Both the position numbers and the translations under genes were made by a program. Below the pieces are notes generated by a model. It ran no database searches. It had not been told where the DNA came from and worked only from the letters and a program-made list of their open reading frames with translations. From DATEJJ01 sp039649115 (GTDB lineage Bacteria; Actinomycetota; Actinomycetes; Mycobacteriales; Micromonosporaceae), in assembly GCA_039649115.1 (NCBI GenBank), contig JBBWZQ010000070.1, positions 1 to 8,047 of the forward strand: a stretch of 8,047 bases of DNA. The letters run 5' to 3'. The number at the start of each line of letters is the position of its first letter. Positions within the stretch are counted from its first letter, which is position 1. Of the stretch, positions 1 to 5,037 are shown one piece after another.

Positions 1-323
1 TCGCGGCCAACATCTGTTTCGCCGTCACCGGCACCCCGGCCGGCCTCTTCGCCGGGCAGATCTTCATGGGCGCCGTGTGGGGCATCTTCGCCGCCCTCGG
101 CATCATCGTCGCGCAACGCCTCCTGCCAACCGCGGTTGCCACGGCATCCGCCATCTTCCTCAGCTGCACCGCGCTCGCCTCCGCCTTCGGCGGAGCCGCT
201 GGAGGAGTCGGAGCCGCCGTCATCGGACTGCCGCACGTATTCCTCATCCCGGCCGCGCTCGGCCTGCTCGCCGTCGTCGGCCTGACGTTCATGGCCCGCA
301 CGTCAAGGGAAAACAATCTCTAG
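1..323 (+). CDS. MFS efflux transporter, C-terminal fragment (SET-like)
   Basis: The reading frame is open from base 3 and enters the window already coding, so the start lies upstream; it ends at TAG 321-323. About 106 residues are visible. They form alternating hydrophobic helices rich in Gly and Ala (GQIFMGAVWGIFAALGIIVA, an amphipathic QRLLP loop, ATASAIFLSCTALASAFGGA, then HVFLIPAALGLLAVVGLTFMA) and a short polar tail. This matches the last three or four transmembrane helices of a 12-helix major facilitator. The loop with Q-x-L-(L/M)-P followed by an Ala/Thr-rich helix resembles the end of sugar-efflux (SET-type) proteins, as I recall them. The role would be proton-coupled export of a sugar-like or drug-like solute at the inner membrane. 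MFS membership is fairly secure; the SET assignment and the substrate are inference. A weak hairpin follows at 350-366. Confidence 0.82.
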   Translation, partial: AANICFAVTGTPAGLFAGQIFMGAVWGIFAALGIIVAQRLLPTAVATASAIFLSCTALASAFGGAAGGVGAAVIGLPHVFLIPAALGLLAVVGLTFMARTSRENNL

Positions 324-349
324 ACAGCGTCGATCCTCTGGGCAGCTCG

Positions 350-366
350 ATGTGTCAAACACACAT
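350..366 (+). terminator. Weak hairpin after the MFS gene
   Basis: ATGTGT (350-355) and ACACAT (361-366) are perfect reverse complements around a 5-nt loop, 26 nt past the transporter stop. The stem is short and AT-rich for this genome, so it may be only a minor transcription end or chance. Confidence 0.25.
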
Positions 367-444
367 GTCGATCGGCACCAGTCGACCAACGTCGGTATGA
401 CACCTGGGTACCGCCAAGTCATGCGCAAAATCGCCGCCACCGTG

Positions 445-520
445 GTCGGGTAGCGGGAGCGCATTGCTGCGCTCCCGCCCCCTCAGAACCGGACTGGCGG
501 CTGTTCACCGCATCCGGCTC
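445..520 (-). mobile_element. Group II intron remnant: domains V and VI, 3' end
   Basis: Read on the minus strand, 520-486 starts GAGCCGGAUGCGG and ends GUCCGGUUC. The outer nine bases at each end pair (GAGCCGGAU with GUCCGGUUC, with G-U wobbles). A 2-nt CA bulge on the 3' side is followed by a GCGG/CCGC stem capped by a GAAC-type loop. This is the domain V fold, including the catalytic AGC triad at its second to fourth bases; it is 35 nt against the usual 34. A UGAGGGGG linker then leads to domain VI, an 11-bp perfect stem (478-468 with 463-453) with a 4-nt loop. Its base carries an unpaired A at 451, followed by CCCGAC. That places the candidate branch-point A seven nucleotides from the 3' end, the usual distance, and the intron ends in AC at 445. 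No reverse transcriptase reading frame and no domains I-IV are visible upstream (above 520 on the minus strand), where IS3 sequence begins, so this is a truncated relic. Confidence 0.82.
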
Positions 521-610
521 AAGCAGGCCCCAAGGGCGTGCTGGCGTTGCGTCGGCTGGCTGGTTCTGTGCCTTCGACGGCCGGAGCCGGCGGAGGCACG
601 AAGTGTGTAC

Positions 611-778
611 GAGGCAGGCGGAAGTCGACGGGGCAAGCGTCCGGGAGCATCCACTGTGGACTCGCAGCGGATCGCGGAGTTGGAGCGGGAAGTCTGGGAA
701 CTGAGGGGTGCCAACGAACTCCTGAAGGCGGCCTCGGCTTTCTTCGCGCGGGAGTTGGACCCGCGATTGCCCAAGTAG
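611..778 (+). pseudogene. IS3-family transposase orfA, broken C-terminal remnant
   Basis: The end of this frame reads QRIAELEREVWELRGANELL, then KAASAFFARELD and a stop at 776-778. This is the classic leucine-zipper tail of IS3-family OrfA, which mediates dimerisation. The expected preceding segment RQAEVDG lies in a different frame at about 613-633, and GKRPG resumes at about 632-646. One base is therefore missing near 632, and the upstream KCVR peptide (601-612) is shifted again. The N-terminal helix-turn-helix is not recognisable, so the gene is decayed rather than merely short. The minus-one frame relation to the following orfB remnant is what programmed frameshifting in intact IS3 elements would require. 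Confidence 0.72.
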
Positions 779-1167
779 TCGGGTTCATCGAGGAGCACCG
801 GGAAGCGTTCGGCGGTGTCGAGCCGATCTGCCGTGTCTTGCGCGACGTGGGTGTGCAGATCGCGCCGTCGACGTACTACGAGGTCAAGAGCCGCCGGCCC
901 TCGGCGCGGGCGCGGCGCGATGCGGAGCTGATCCCGCTGGTCATCAAGATCTATGACGAGAACTATCAGGTGTACGGGGCTCGCAAGGTCTGGGAGGAGC
1001 TGCACGGCCAGGCCATCAGGTGGCCTTGCACGGTGGAGCGGCTGATGCGCAGGTTGGGGCTGCGTGGGGTCAGCCGGGGCAGGGTCCGACGCCGCACCAC
1101 GGTCCCGGACCGGGTGATCACCGGGGCGGTTCATACCTGCTGGCTCGTACCGAACCGTCTGATGTAA
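775..1167 (+). pseudogene. IS3-family transposase orfB, truncated before the DDE domain
   Basis: The frame carries the N-terminal helix-turn-helix half of IS3 OrfB in order: FIEEHREAFGGVEPICRVLR, GVQIAPSTYY, YGARKVWEELH and CTVERLMRRLGLRG, then RRRTTVPD. In intact copies about 20 residues follow and then PNRLWVAD, where the first catalytic Asp of the integrase (rve) domain lies. Here the stretch after PDR is shortened and PNRL is followed directly by Met and a stop at 1165-1167. The catalytic DDE domain, normally another 150 residues or so, is absent. A weak out-of-frame resemblance to the following TYVRT segment may extend to about 1219. I found no terminal inverted repeats or target-site duplication. 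The remnant cannot encode an active transposase. Confidence 0.78.
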
Positions 1168-1387
1168 AGGTCTGCGACGGAGGTATACGCGTCCCGAACC
1201 TGCTTCAAGTTCACCGCGTGACTATATGAGCTCTTGGATCCTGCCGGTTCTGACGGCCATCGGTGTAGCCATCACGCGCCGACCAGCCCTCCGGCAGACC
1301 TACGGGCAGGCAAGCCCGCCGCGTCACCGAAGGCACGCCTCAGTTACCACGGTATGCAGTCCCGATCGGGCGAGTGCCTGACATGAG
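1168..1387. other. Gene-poor spacer between IS3 relic and exporter operon
   Basis: No convincing gene lies here. There is one 51-codon open frame (1226-1381, +) that begins SSWILPVLTAIGVAI. It lacks a Shine-Dalgarno sequence and has ordinary codon use after the first 20 residues, so I do not call it. The first 50 bases may be eroded IS3 sequence. Local GC is lower and more irregular than in the flanking genes, as expected for decayed insertion DNA. Confidence 0.4.
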
Positions 1388-1418
1388 GGGCTCACGATGA
1401 TATGGACACCGTGAGCCC
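1388..1418 (-). terminator. Stem-loop terminator of the DrrAB operon
   Basis: GGGCTCACG (1388-1396) and CGTGAGCCC (1410-1418) form a perfect 9-bp stem with a 13-nt loop, starting 26 nt past the permease stop. There is no U-tract, which is usual for actinobacterial terminators. It closes the four-gene minus-strand operon. Confidence 0.7.
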
Positions 1419-1444
1419 GTTGTGGAAGGCATTCCTGCCGAAAG

Positions 1445-2206
1445 CTAGGAAATCTTGCGGCGGAACGTGGCCATGGCGAAGGCGTACGCGACGACGAGGA
1501 TGCTGACGCACCAGGCGAGCGCGATCCAGATGCCGGTGCCGACCGGCTGCTGCGTGAACAGGTCGCGGATCGTGTTGACGATCAGCGTCACGGGCTGGTG
1601 TTCGGCGAAGGCGCGGACCGGGCCGGGCATGGACGCGGTGGGCACGAAGGCCGAGCTGATGAACGGCAGGAAGATGAGCGGGTAGGAGAACGCGCTCGCG
1701 CCGTCCGCGGACGTCGCGGAGAGGCCGGGGATGACGGCGATCCAGGTCAGGGCGAGGGTGAACAGGCTCAGGATGCCGGCGACGGCGAGCCAGGCCGCCA
1801 ATCCCGCCGGGGAGCGGAAGCCCATGAGGAGGGCGACGAGCACGACGGCCACGACCGAGATGAAGTTGGCCACCAGCGAGGTCAGCACGTGCGCCCACAG
1901 CACGGACGAGCGGACGATCGGCATGGACTGGAACCGTTCGAAGATGCCGCTCTTCATGTCGAGGAAGAGCCGGAACGCGGTGTAGGAGATGCCCGAGGCG
2001 ATCGTGATGAGCAGGATGCCGGGCAGCAGGTAGTCCACATAGGACTTCGAACCTGAGTTGATCGCGCCGCCGAACACGTAGACGAACAGCAGCATGAACG
2101 CGATCGGCATGATCGTGGTGGTGATGATGGTGTCCAGACTGCGCGTGATGTGGCGCAGGGAGCGTCGGGTCAGGACGGCGGTGTCGCCGAAGAAGTGGTT
2201 GGTCAT
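1445..2206 (-). CDS. ABC-2 type (DrrB-like) transporter permease
   Basis: This 253-residue membrane protein has the usual length for a DrrB/ABC-2 permease. About six transmembrane segments are visible (roughly residues 28-49, 59-79, 108-130, 138-160, 173-190 and 226-247). A polar cytosolic loop after the second, FLDMKSGIFERFQSMP (81-96), is the conserved coupling segment of this family. A hydrophobic FSYPLIFLPFISSAFVPT segment precedes the large external loop. The protein should dimerise in the inner membrane and export a drug-like or lipid-like molecule using the ATPase encoded just upstream. The start follows AAGGAA at 2212-2217, 5 nt before ATG, and this ribosome site overlaps the ATPase stop codon, so translation is probably coupled. 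The substrate cannot be read from sequence; antibiotic resistance is only one possibility. Confidence 0.93.
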   Translation of the reverse strand: MTNHFFGDTAVLTRRSLRHITRSLDTIITTTIMPIAFMLLFVYVFGGAINSGSKSYVDYLLPGILLITIASGISYTAFRLFLDMKSGIFERFQSMPIVRSSVLWAHVLTSLVANFISVVAVVLVALLMGFRSPAGLAAWLAVAGILSLFTLALTWIAVIPGLSATSADGASAFSYPLIFLPFISSAFVPTASMPGPVRAFAEHQPVTLIVNTIRDLFTQQPVGTGIWIALAWCVSILVVAYAFAMATFRRKIS

Positions 2207-2215
2207 CGGGGTTCC

Positions 2216-3013
2216 TTACTTGTCCGTGCCGGCGTCGGCGTTCGTAGCGTTGGCGCCGACGATGGCGAGGAAGACGTCCTCGAGGGTGGGCTGCTTCTCG
2301 ACGTACTCGACCTTGGCGGGCGGGAGGAGTTGCTTGAGTTCGGCGAGGGTGCCGTTCACGATGATGCGGCCCTCGTGGAGGATCGCGATCTGGTCGGCGA
2401 GCTGTTCGGCCTCGTCGAGGTACTGGGTGGTGAGCAGCACGGTGGTGCCCTGACCGGCGAGCTCCTTGACGGACTGCCACACCTCGATGCGGCCCTGGGG
2501 GTCGAGCCCGGTCGTCGGCTCGTCGAGGAAGATGACCGGCGGATTCCCGACCAGGCTCATCGCGATGTCGAGGCGGCGCCGCATGCCGCCTGAGTAGGTT
2601 GCCACCTTCCGCGCGGCCGCTTCGGTCAGCGAGAAACGCGCGAGCAGGTCATCGGCGATCTTGCCCGGGTTCTTGAGGTGCCTCAGCTGGGCGACCAGCA
2701 CGAGGTTCTCGCGGCCGGTGAGGATTTCGTCGACGGCGGCGAACTGTCCGGTGAGGCTGATGGACTCCCGCACGTTCGCCGGTTGCTTGCCGACATCGAA
2801 CCCGTGGACGCTGGCGGTGCCGGCGTCGGCCTTGAGCAATGTGGACAGGATCTTCACGACCGTGGTCTTGCCGGCCCCGTTGGAGCCGAGCAGGGCGAAG
2901 ATGCTGCCCCGTGCCACGTCGAAGTCCACGCTACGCAGCACATGCAGCTTGTTGTACGACTTCTGCAGGCCCTGTACCGCAATCGCGGGCCTTCGGTTCT
3001 GATTGGGGATCAT
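2216..3013 (-). CDS. ABC transporter ATPase, DrrA-type
   Basis: This 265-residue nucleotide-binding subunit has all motifs in order: Walker A GSNGAGKTT (43-51), Q-loop Gln90 in LTGQF, signature YSGGM (140-144), Walker B VIFLDE (160-165), D-loop GLDP (169-172), and TTQYLDEAEQLAD (195-207), where the usual switch His is Gln197. Gln at this place and the C-terminal LEDVFL (244-249) are hallmarks of the daunorubicin-resistance (DrrA) branch, so the missing His is normal for the family. It powers the permease encoded 9 bp downstream. Its start codon overlaps the DUF4097 stop as ATGA, which indicates translational coupling. An AAGGGA sequence lies about 11 nt before the start, a rather distant ribosome site, consistent with reliance on coupling. 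Function as an exporter ATPase is secure; the substrate is unknown. Confidence 0.95.
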   Translation of the reverse strand: MIPNQNRRPAIAVQGLQKSYNKLHVLRSVDFDVARGSIFALLGSNGAGKTTVVKILSTLLKADAGTASVHGFDVGKQPANVRESISLTGQFAAVDEILTGRENLVLVAQLRHLKNPGKIADDLLARFSLTEAAARKVATYSGGMRRRLDIAMSLVGNPPVIFLDEPTTGLDPQGRIEVWQSVKELAGQGTTVLLTTQYLDEAEQLADQIAILHEGRIIVNGTLAELKQLLPPAKVEYVEKQPTLEDVFLAIVGANATNADAGTDK

Positions 3014-3873
3014 TTCGATGCTTCCCTTCGGGGTGCGGTGATGCGGCGGATGATGACGTTGCCGTAGTTGGCGTGCAGGTGAAGTTCGACCGTGCGGTCG
3101 CTGGCGGCGGCGGCCGGGTCGGGGGTGAGTTCGTTGCGGACCCGGCCGTGGGCCGAGCTGGCGTCGATCCAGGCCGCGATGCCGGTCGGGACGCCGACGT
3201 CGACATCGGCGTGGCCGTTGTCGAGCCGGATCGTGCCGCCGCTGACTTCCCGGATGCGGATGAGCCCGTGGGCGCTGCGCGCGGTCACGTCGCCGAGGGC
3301 CCGGTCGATGGACAGTGCCCCGGACGTGGCGGCTTCCACGTCGCCGGCCGCGGTGCCGAGCTCCATGGTTCCGTGGGAGGCGCGCAGCCGAGCGTCGCCG
3401 TGAACCTGAGCGACGCGCAGCACACCATGGCCGGCGGTGACGTCGAGCCGGCCGGTCACCTCGGTGATTTCGGTGCTGCCGTACGGCGCGTCGAGGACCA
3501 GGTTGGCGACGGTGTCGGCGGTGACGCCGCCGTACTTCGCGGCGATGCGACAGTCCCCGAGCACGCCGCGGGCACGGACCGACCCGTACGCGGTCTCAAT
3601 CGTGACCCGCGACCCGGTCGGCACCGCACACCGGACATCGACCGAGTCGCTCTTGCCGAACAGGCTGAGCCGACGCGGGACCTTGACCCGCAACACACCG
3701 CTGTCGAACGAGACCGTGGCCTCGCGGGCGAGTGACGCATCGCCGCTGCGGCCGGGTCTGCTCGGCACCACCTCGGCGACGGCATCGGTGCGATCCGAAG
3801 CGACGATGTCGACGAAGCCGGCGCTGGCCGTGATGTCCACGTCGATCGGACCGGAAACGTCGTAACTGGGCAT
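3010..3873 (-). CDS. DUF4097 beta-strand-repeat protein
   Basis: I place the start at ATG 3873-3871 because GGAGG (3880-3884) sits 6 nt before it. An ATG 15 bases upstream would put that ribosome site inside the gene. The 287-residue product is built of short beta-strands separated by Gly turns: AYGSV (95-99), KYGGV (113-117), PYGSTEI (130-136), GHGVL (148-152), SHGTMEL (166-172), TSGALSI (183-189), AHGLIRI (201-207), SAHGRV (240-245) and NYGNVII (269-275). This rung pattern is the DUF4097 right-handed beta-helix. There is no signal peptide or membrane segment, so it should be cytosolic. Its biochemical role is not established; in Firmicutes, relatives such as LiaX and YvlB belong to envelope-stress circuits. 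Being coupled by ATGA to the DrrA gene, it may sense or assist the exporter (inference). Confidence 0.85.
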   Translation of the reverse strand: MPSYDVSGPIDVDITASAGFVDIVASDRTDAVAEVVPSRPGRSGDASLAREATVSFDSGVLRVKVPRRLSLFGKSDSVDVRCAVPTGSRVTIETAYGSVRARGVLGDCRIAAKYGGVTADTVANLVLDAPYGSTEITEVTGRLDVTAGHGVLRVAQVHGDARLRASHGTMELGTAAGDVEAATSGALSIDRALGDVTARSAHGLIRIREVSGGTIRLDNGHADVDVGVPTGIAAWIDASSAHGRVRNELTPDPAAAASDRTVELHLHANYGNVIIRRITAPRREASK

Positions 3874-3879
3874 GACTGA

Positions 3880-3884
3880 CCTCC
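3880..3884 (-). promoter_or_regulatory. Ribosome binding site that fixes the DUF4097 start
   Basis: A perfect GGAGG lies 6 nt upstream of ATG 3873-3871. It sits downstream of a second in-frame ATG (3888-3886), so it selects the shorter protein. Confidence 0.75.
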
Positions 3885-3903
3885 ACATGGGCGTGCCGGA
3901 TCA

Positions 3904-3923
3904 GTCCCGCCTCGCGACGGGAC
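3904..3923 (-). repeat. Small hairpin between the RHH and DUF4097 genes
   Basis: GTCCCG (3904-3909) and CGGGAC (3918-3923) pair with an 8-nt loop inside the 74-nt gap between the RHH stop and the DUF4097 start. It could damp read-through or set a processing site, lowering exporter expression relative to the regulator. The stem is short, so chance is possible. Confidence 0.3.
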
Positions 3924-3947
3924 CATGCAAGTGCTTGCGGATATGGG

Positions 3948-4454
3948 CTAGCGAGCCCAGCCGGTGAAGCTGTCTCCCTGCTTGGTCTCGCGCCGCGGGG
4001 CGCGGTAGACGTTGGGTTCCAGAGCGGCGGCGATCGCGCGGACGAACCACGAGTTCACCGACACCCCCTCCTCGGCCGCGGCCTGCTCGACCCGGGCCTT
4101 GAGCCGGTCCGGCAGCCGCAGCGTGGTCCGAGAGGTCACCGTTTCGTCGAGCGGCTCGGCCGGCACCGCAACCTCGGGTGTGGACGTACCAGCCGCGTCC
4201 GTCTCCGACGTTTCAGGACGAGTCACCATCAGGTGTGGATCACGCCCCCGCAGTACGACGTCGACCGACCCGGGCGCGATCTCACGGGTGATCTCGCTGG
4301 CCACGTCGCTCAGGACCCCCAGCAGCATCAGGCGTACCGCGGCGTCCAAGGCGGCACTGAGCTGCTCGGCGACGGCCCGGACGTCCGCGTCACGATTCTC
4401 GGCCGCCGCAGCCAGCTGCGTCTGGAGTTCGGAGACGTACCGATCGAGGTCCAT
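3948..4454 (-). CDS. Ribbon-helix-helix (Arc/HicB-antitoxin-like) regulator
   Basis: The 168-residue protein has two parts. Residues 1-63 are helical, Ala-rich and amphipathic, with ELQTQLAAAAENRDADVRA and AALDAAVRLMLLGVLSD, and probably oligomerise. After a Thr/Pro/Glu-rich linker (78-107), residues 109-146 form a ribbon-helix-helix DNA-binding unit: beta-strand RTTLRLP, helix DRLKARVEQAAAEEG, then VSVNSWFVRAIAAALE. A basic tail follows (RAPRRETKQ). Databases tend to label such proteins HicB-family antitoxins, but no toxin gene is adjacent and the protein leads an exporter operon, so a transcriptional repressor is the better reading. Its own promoter is packed with TGACACCA-type sites, the kind of repeated half-site that RHH proteins bind. 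No Shine-Dalgarno sequence precedes ATG; the -10 box lies 6 nt upstream, so the mRNA appears leaderless. Confidence 0.85.
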   Translation of the reverse strand: MDLDRYVSELQTQLAAAAENRDADVRAVAEQLSAALDAAVRLMLLGVLSDVASEITREIAPGSVDVVLRGRDPHLMVTRPETSETDAAGTSTPEVAVPAEPLDETVTSRTTLRLPDRLKARVEQAAAEEGVSVNSWFVRAIAAALEPNVYRAPRRETKQGDSFTGWAR

Positions 4455-4566
4455 GACACCAAGTTAGCACCACCGTGGTGTCACCACAAGCGTGAGTGAC
4501 ACCAGACGACACCACTACAGACCGTGGGTGGTGTCAGTGGCCGCCGCCCGTGCCGCCTAGACACCA
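4454..4566. promoter_or_regulatory. Phased operator array, TGACACCA sites
   Basis: Copies of TGACACCA or its complement TGGTGTCA occur at 4454-4461, 4476-4483, 4497-4504 and 4529-4536 (all perfect), at 4507-4514 and 4559-4566 (7 of 8), and possibly at 4465-4472 (6 of 8). The start-to-start distances are 11, 11, 21, 10, 22 and 30 bp, all near whole turns of the helix, so the sites face one side of the DNA. They cover the -35 box edge, the spacer, the -10 edge and the start codon of the RHH gene. TGGTGTCACCA (4476-4486) is also a local palindrome. Autorepression by the RHH protein is the natural inference. Confidence 0.7.
4461..4489 (-). promoter_or_regulatory. Promoter of the RHH-DUF4097-DrrAB operon, leaderless
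   Basis: On the minus strand a -35 box TTGTGG (4489-4484), a 17-bp spacer and a -10 box TAACTT (4466-4461) match the housekeeping sigma-factor pattern. Only six bases separate the -10 box from the ATG of the RHH gene, so transcription would begin at or next to the A of the start codon. Confidence 0.65.
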
Positions 4567-4655
4567 CGTAGCGTAGGAAGAACGCCACGGGGTCCTCTCC
4601 GGCGACTTCGCGGATCGGGGCTTCCGTTCGCCGCGCCCTGCGATCGTGGGTGTGG

Positions 4656-4687
4656 CCCCGGGAGGGCGTTCCAGCATCCTCCCGGGG
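4656..4687 (-). terminator. Strong stem-loop terminator after the small frameshifted gene
   Basis: CCCCGGGAGG (4656-4665) and CCTCCCGGGG (4678-4687) pair perfectly over 10 bp with a 12-nt loop, 20 nt beyond the TAG at 4708. It should isolate the small gene from the RHH operon downstream. Confidence 0.72.
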
Positions 4688-4707
4688 TCCGTCCAACGGT
4701 GACATGT

Positions 4708-4928
4708 CTACCCGCAGAAGACGCGGACCTTGGCGTCGGCCTGGTCGACCTCCACGGTCAGCTCGTCGAGGTGCTCCACGAGCGCTTCGAGTTGTTCGGC
4801 CTTGAGCTGCGTCAGGTCGAACGGCACGCCCGATTTGCTCAGTTCTGCGTTGGCCTGCCCAGTGCCTGCGGCGGGATCAGGGCCGTCAGCCGTACGCAGG
4901 CCCGTAGCAGCTGGAGTGGCACCCGCAC
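4708..4928 (-). pseudogene. Small DUF4097-associated-type protein, one-base frameshift
   Basis: Two overlapping frames join into one sensible protein. The first reads VRVPLQLLRACVRLTALIPP followed by QAL up to 4860 and then runs out of frame to a stop at 4839. The second takes over at 4857 with QANAELSKSGVPFDLTQLKA, followed by EQLEALVEHLDELTVEVDQA, and ends DAKVRVFCG at 4708. Only two bases (4859-4858) lie between them, so restoring one base gives a 73-residue protein with a basic amphipathic N-terminus, a central acidic helix and a VEVD...KVRVFC end. The GTG at 4928-4926 is a plausible start, but TTG 4943 or an ATG near 5000 in the same frame are possible. The layout resembles the short VKIPL...VEI(Y/F)V proteins that I associate with DUF4097 loci. 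A true mutation and a sequencing error cannot be told apart here. Confidence 0.65.
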
Positions 4929-4972
4929 ATTGACCCGCGTCAACCGTGTGGGGTCCGCGCGACTGATCCACG

Positions 4973-4994
4973 ATGCACATGGGCGCATGTGCAT
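4973..4994. repeat. 22-bp inverted repeat upstream of the small gene
   Basis: ATGCACATG (4973-4981) and CATGTGCAT (4986-4994) are perfect 9-bp inverted arms around GGCG. The repeat lies 45 bp before the likely GTG start of the frameshifted gene. A dimeric regulator site or an mRNA leader hairpin are both possible. Confidence 0.55.
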
Positions 4995-5006
4995 GTAGTA
5001 CCCCAA

Positions 5007-5031
5007 CCGCTCGTGTGATCGGCATGAGCGG
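5007..5031 (-). terminator. Possible terminator after the BrkB-family gene
   Basis: CCGCTC (5007-5012) and GAGCGG (5026-5031) form a 6-bp GC-rich stem with a 13-nt loop, starting 6 nt past the TGA at 5038. It is modest in strength. Confidence 0.4.
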
Positions 5032-5037
5032 GGTGAC

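Noticed and set aside
453..478. Ordinary plus-strand transcription terminator for the MFS gene (11-bp perfect stem)
   Set aside because: It lies 130 bp from the MFS stop and is fully explained as intron domain VI on the minus strand, given the adjoining domain V and the CUACCCGAC end.
505..1134. Long minus-strand open frame (209 codons) opposite the IS3 relic
   Set aside because: Its product is a Pro/Arg/His-rich shadow with no domain; the plus strand carries clear transposase motifs over the same bases.
1226..1381. 51-codon plus-strand frame with a hydrophobic start (SSWILPVLTAIGVAI)
   Set aside because: No Shine-Dalgarno sequence, no family, poor codon bias in the second half, and it lies in decayed insertion DNA.
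2839..3735. 298-codon plus-strand frame across the DUF4097 and DrrA genes
   Set aside because: It is an antisense shadow of two well-supported genes; the Asp/Gly/Val-rich composition is what GC-biased codons give on the opposite strand.
3948..4454. HicAB-type toxin-antitoxin module
   Set aside because: The RHH domain is antitoxin-like, but no HicA or other toxin gene flanks it; the neighbours are exporter genes and a frameshifted small gene unlike HicA.
4481..4705. 74-codon minus-strand frame between the RHH gene and the small gene
   Set aside because: It overlaps the strong terminator at 4656-4687 and most of the operator array, and its sequence is Arg/Pro/Gly-rich with no recognisable pattern.
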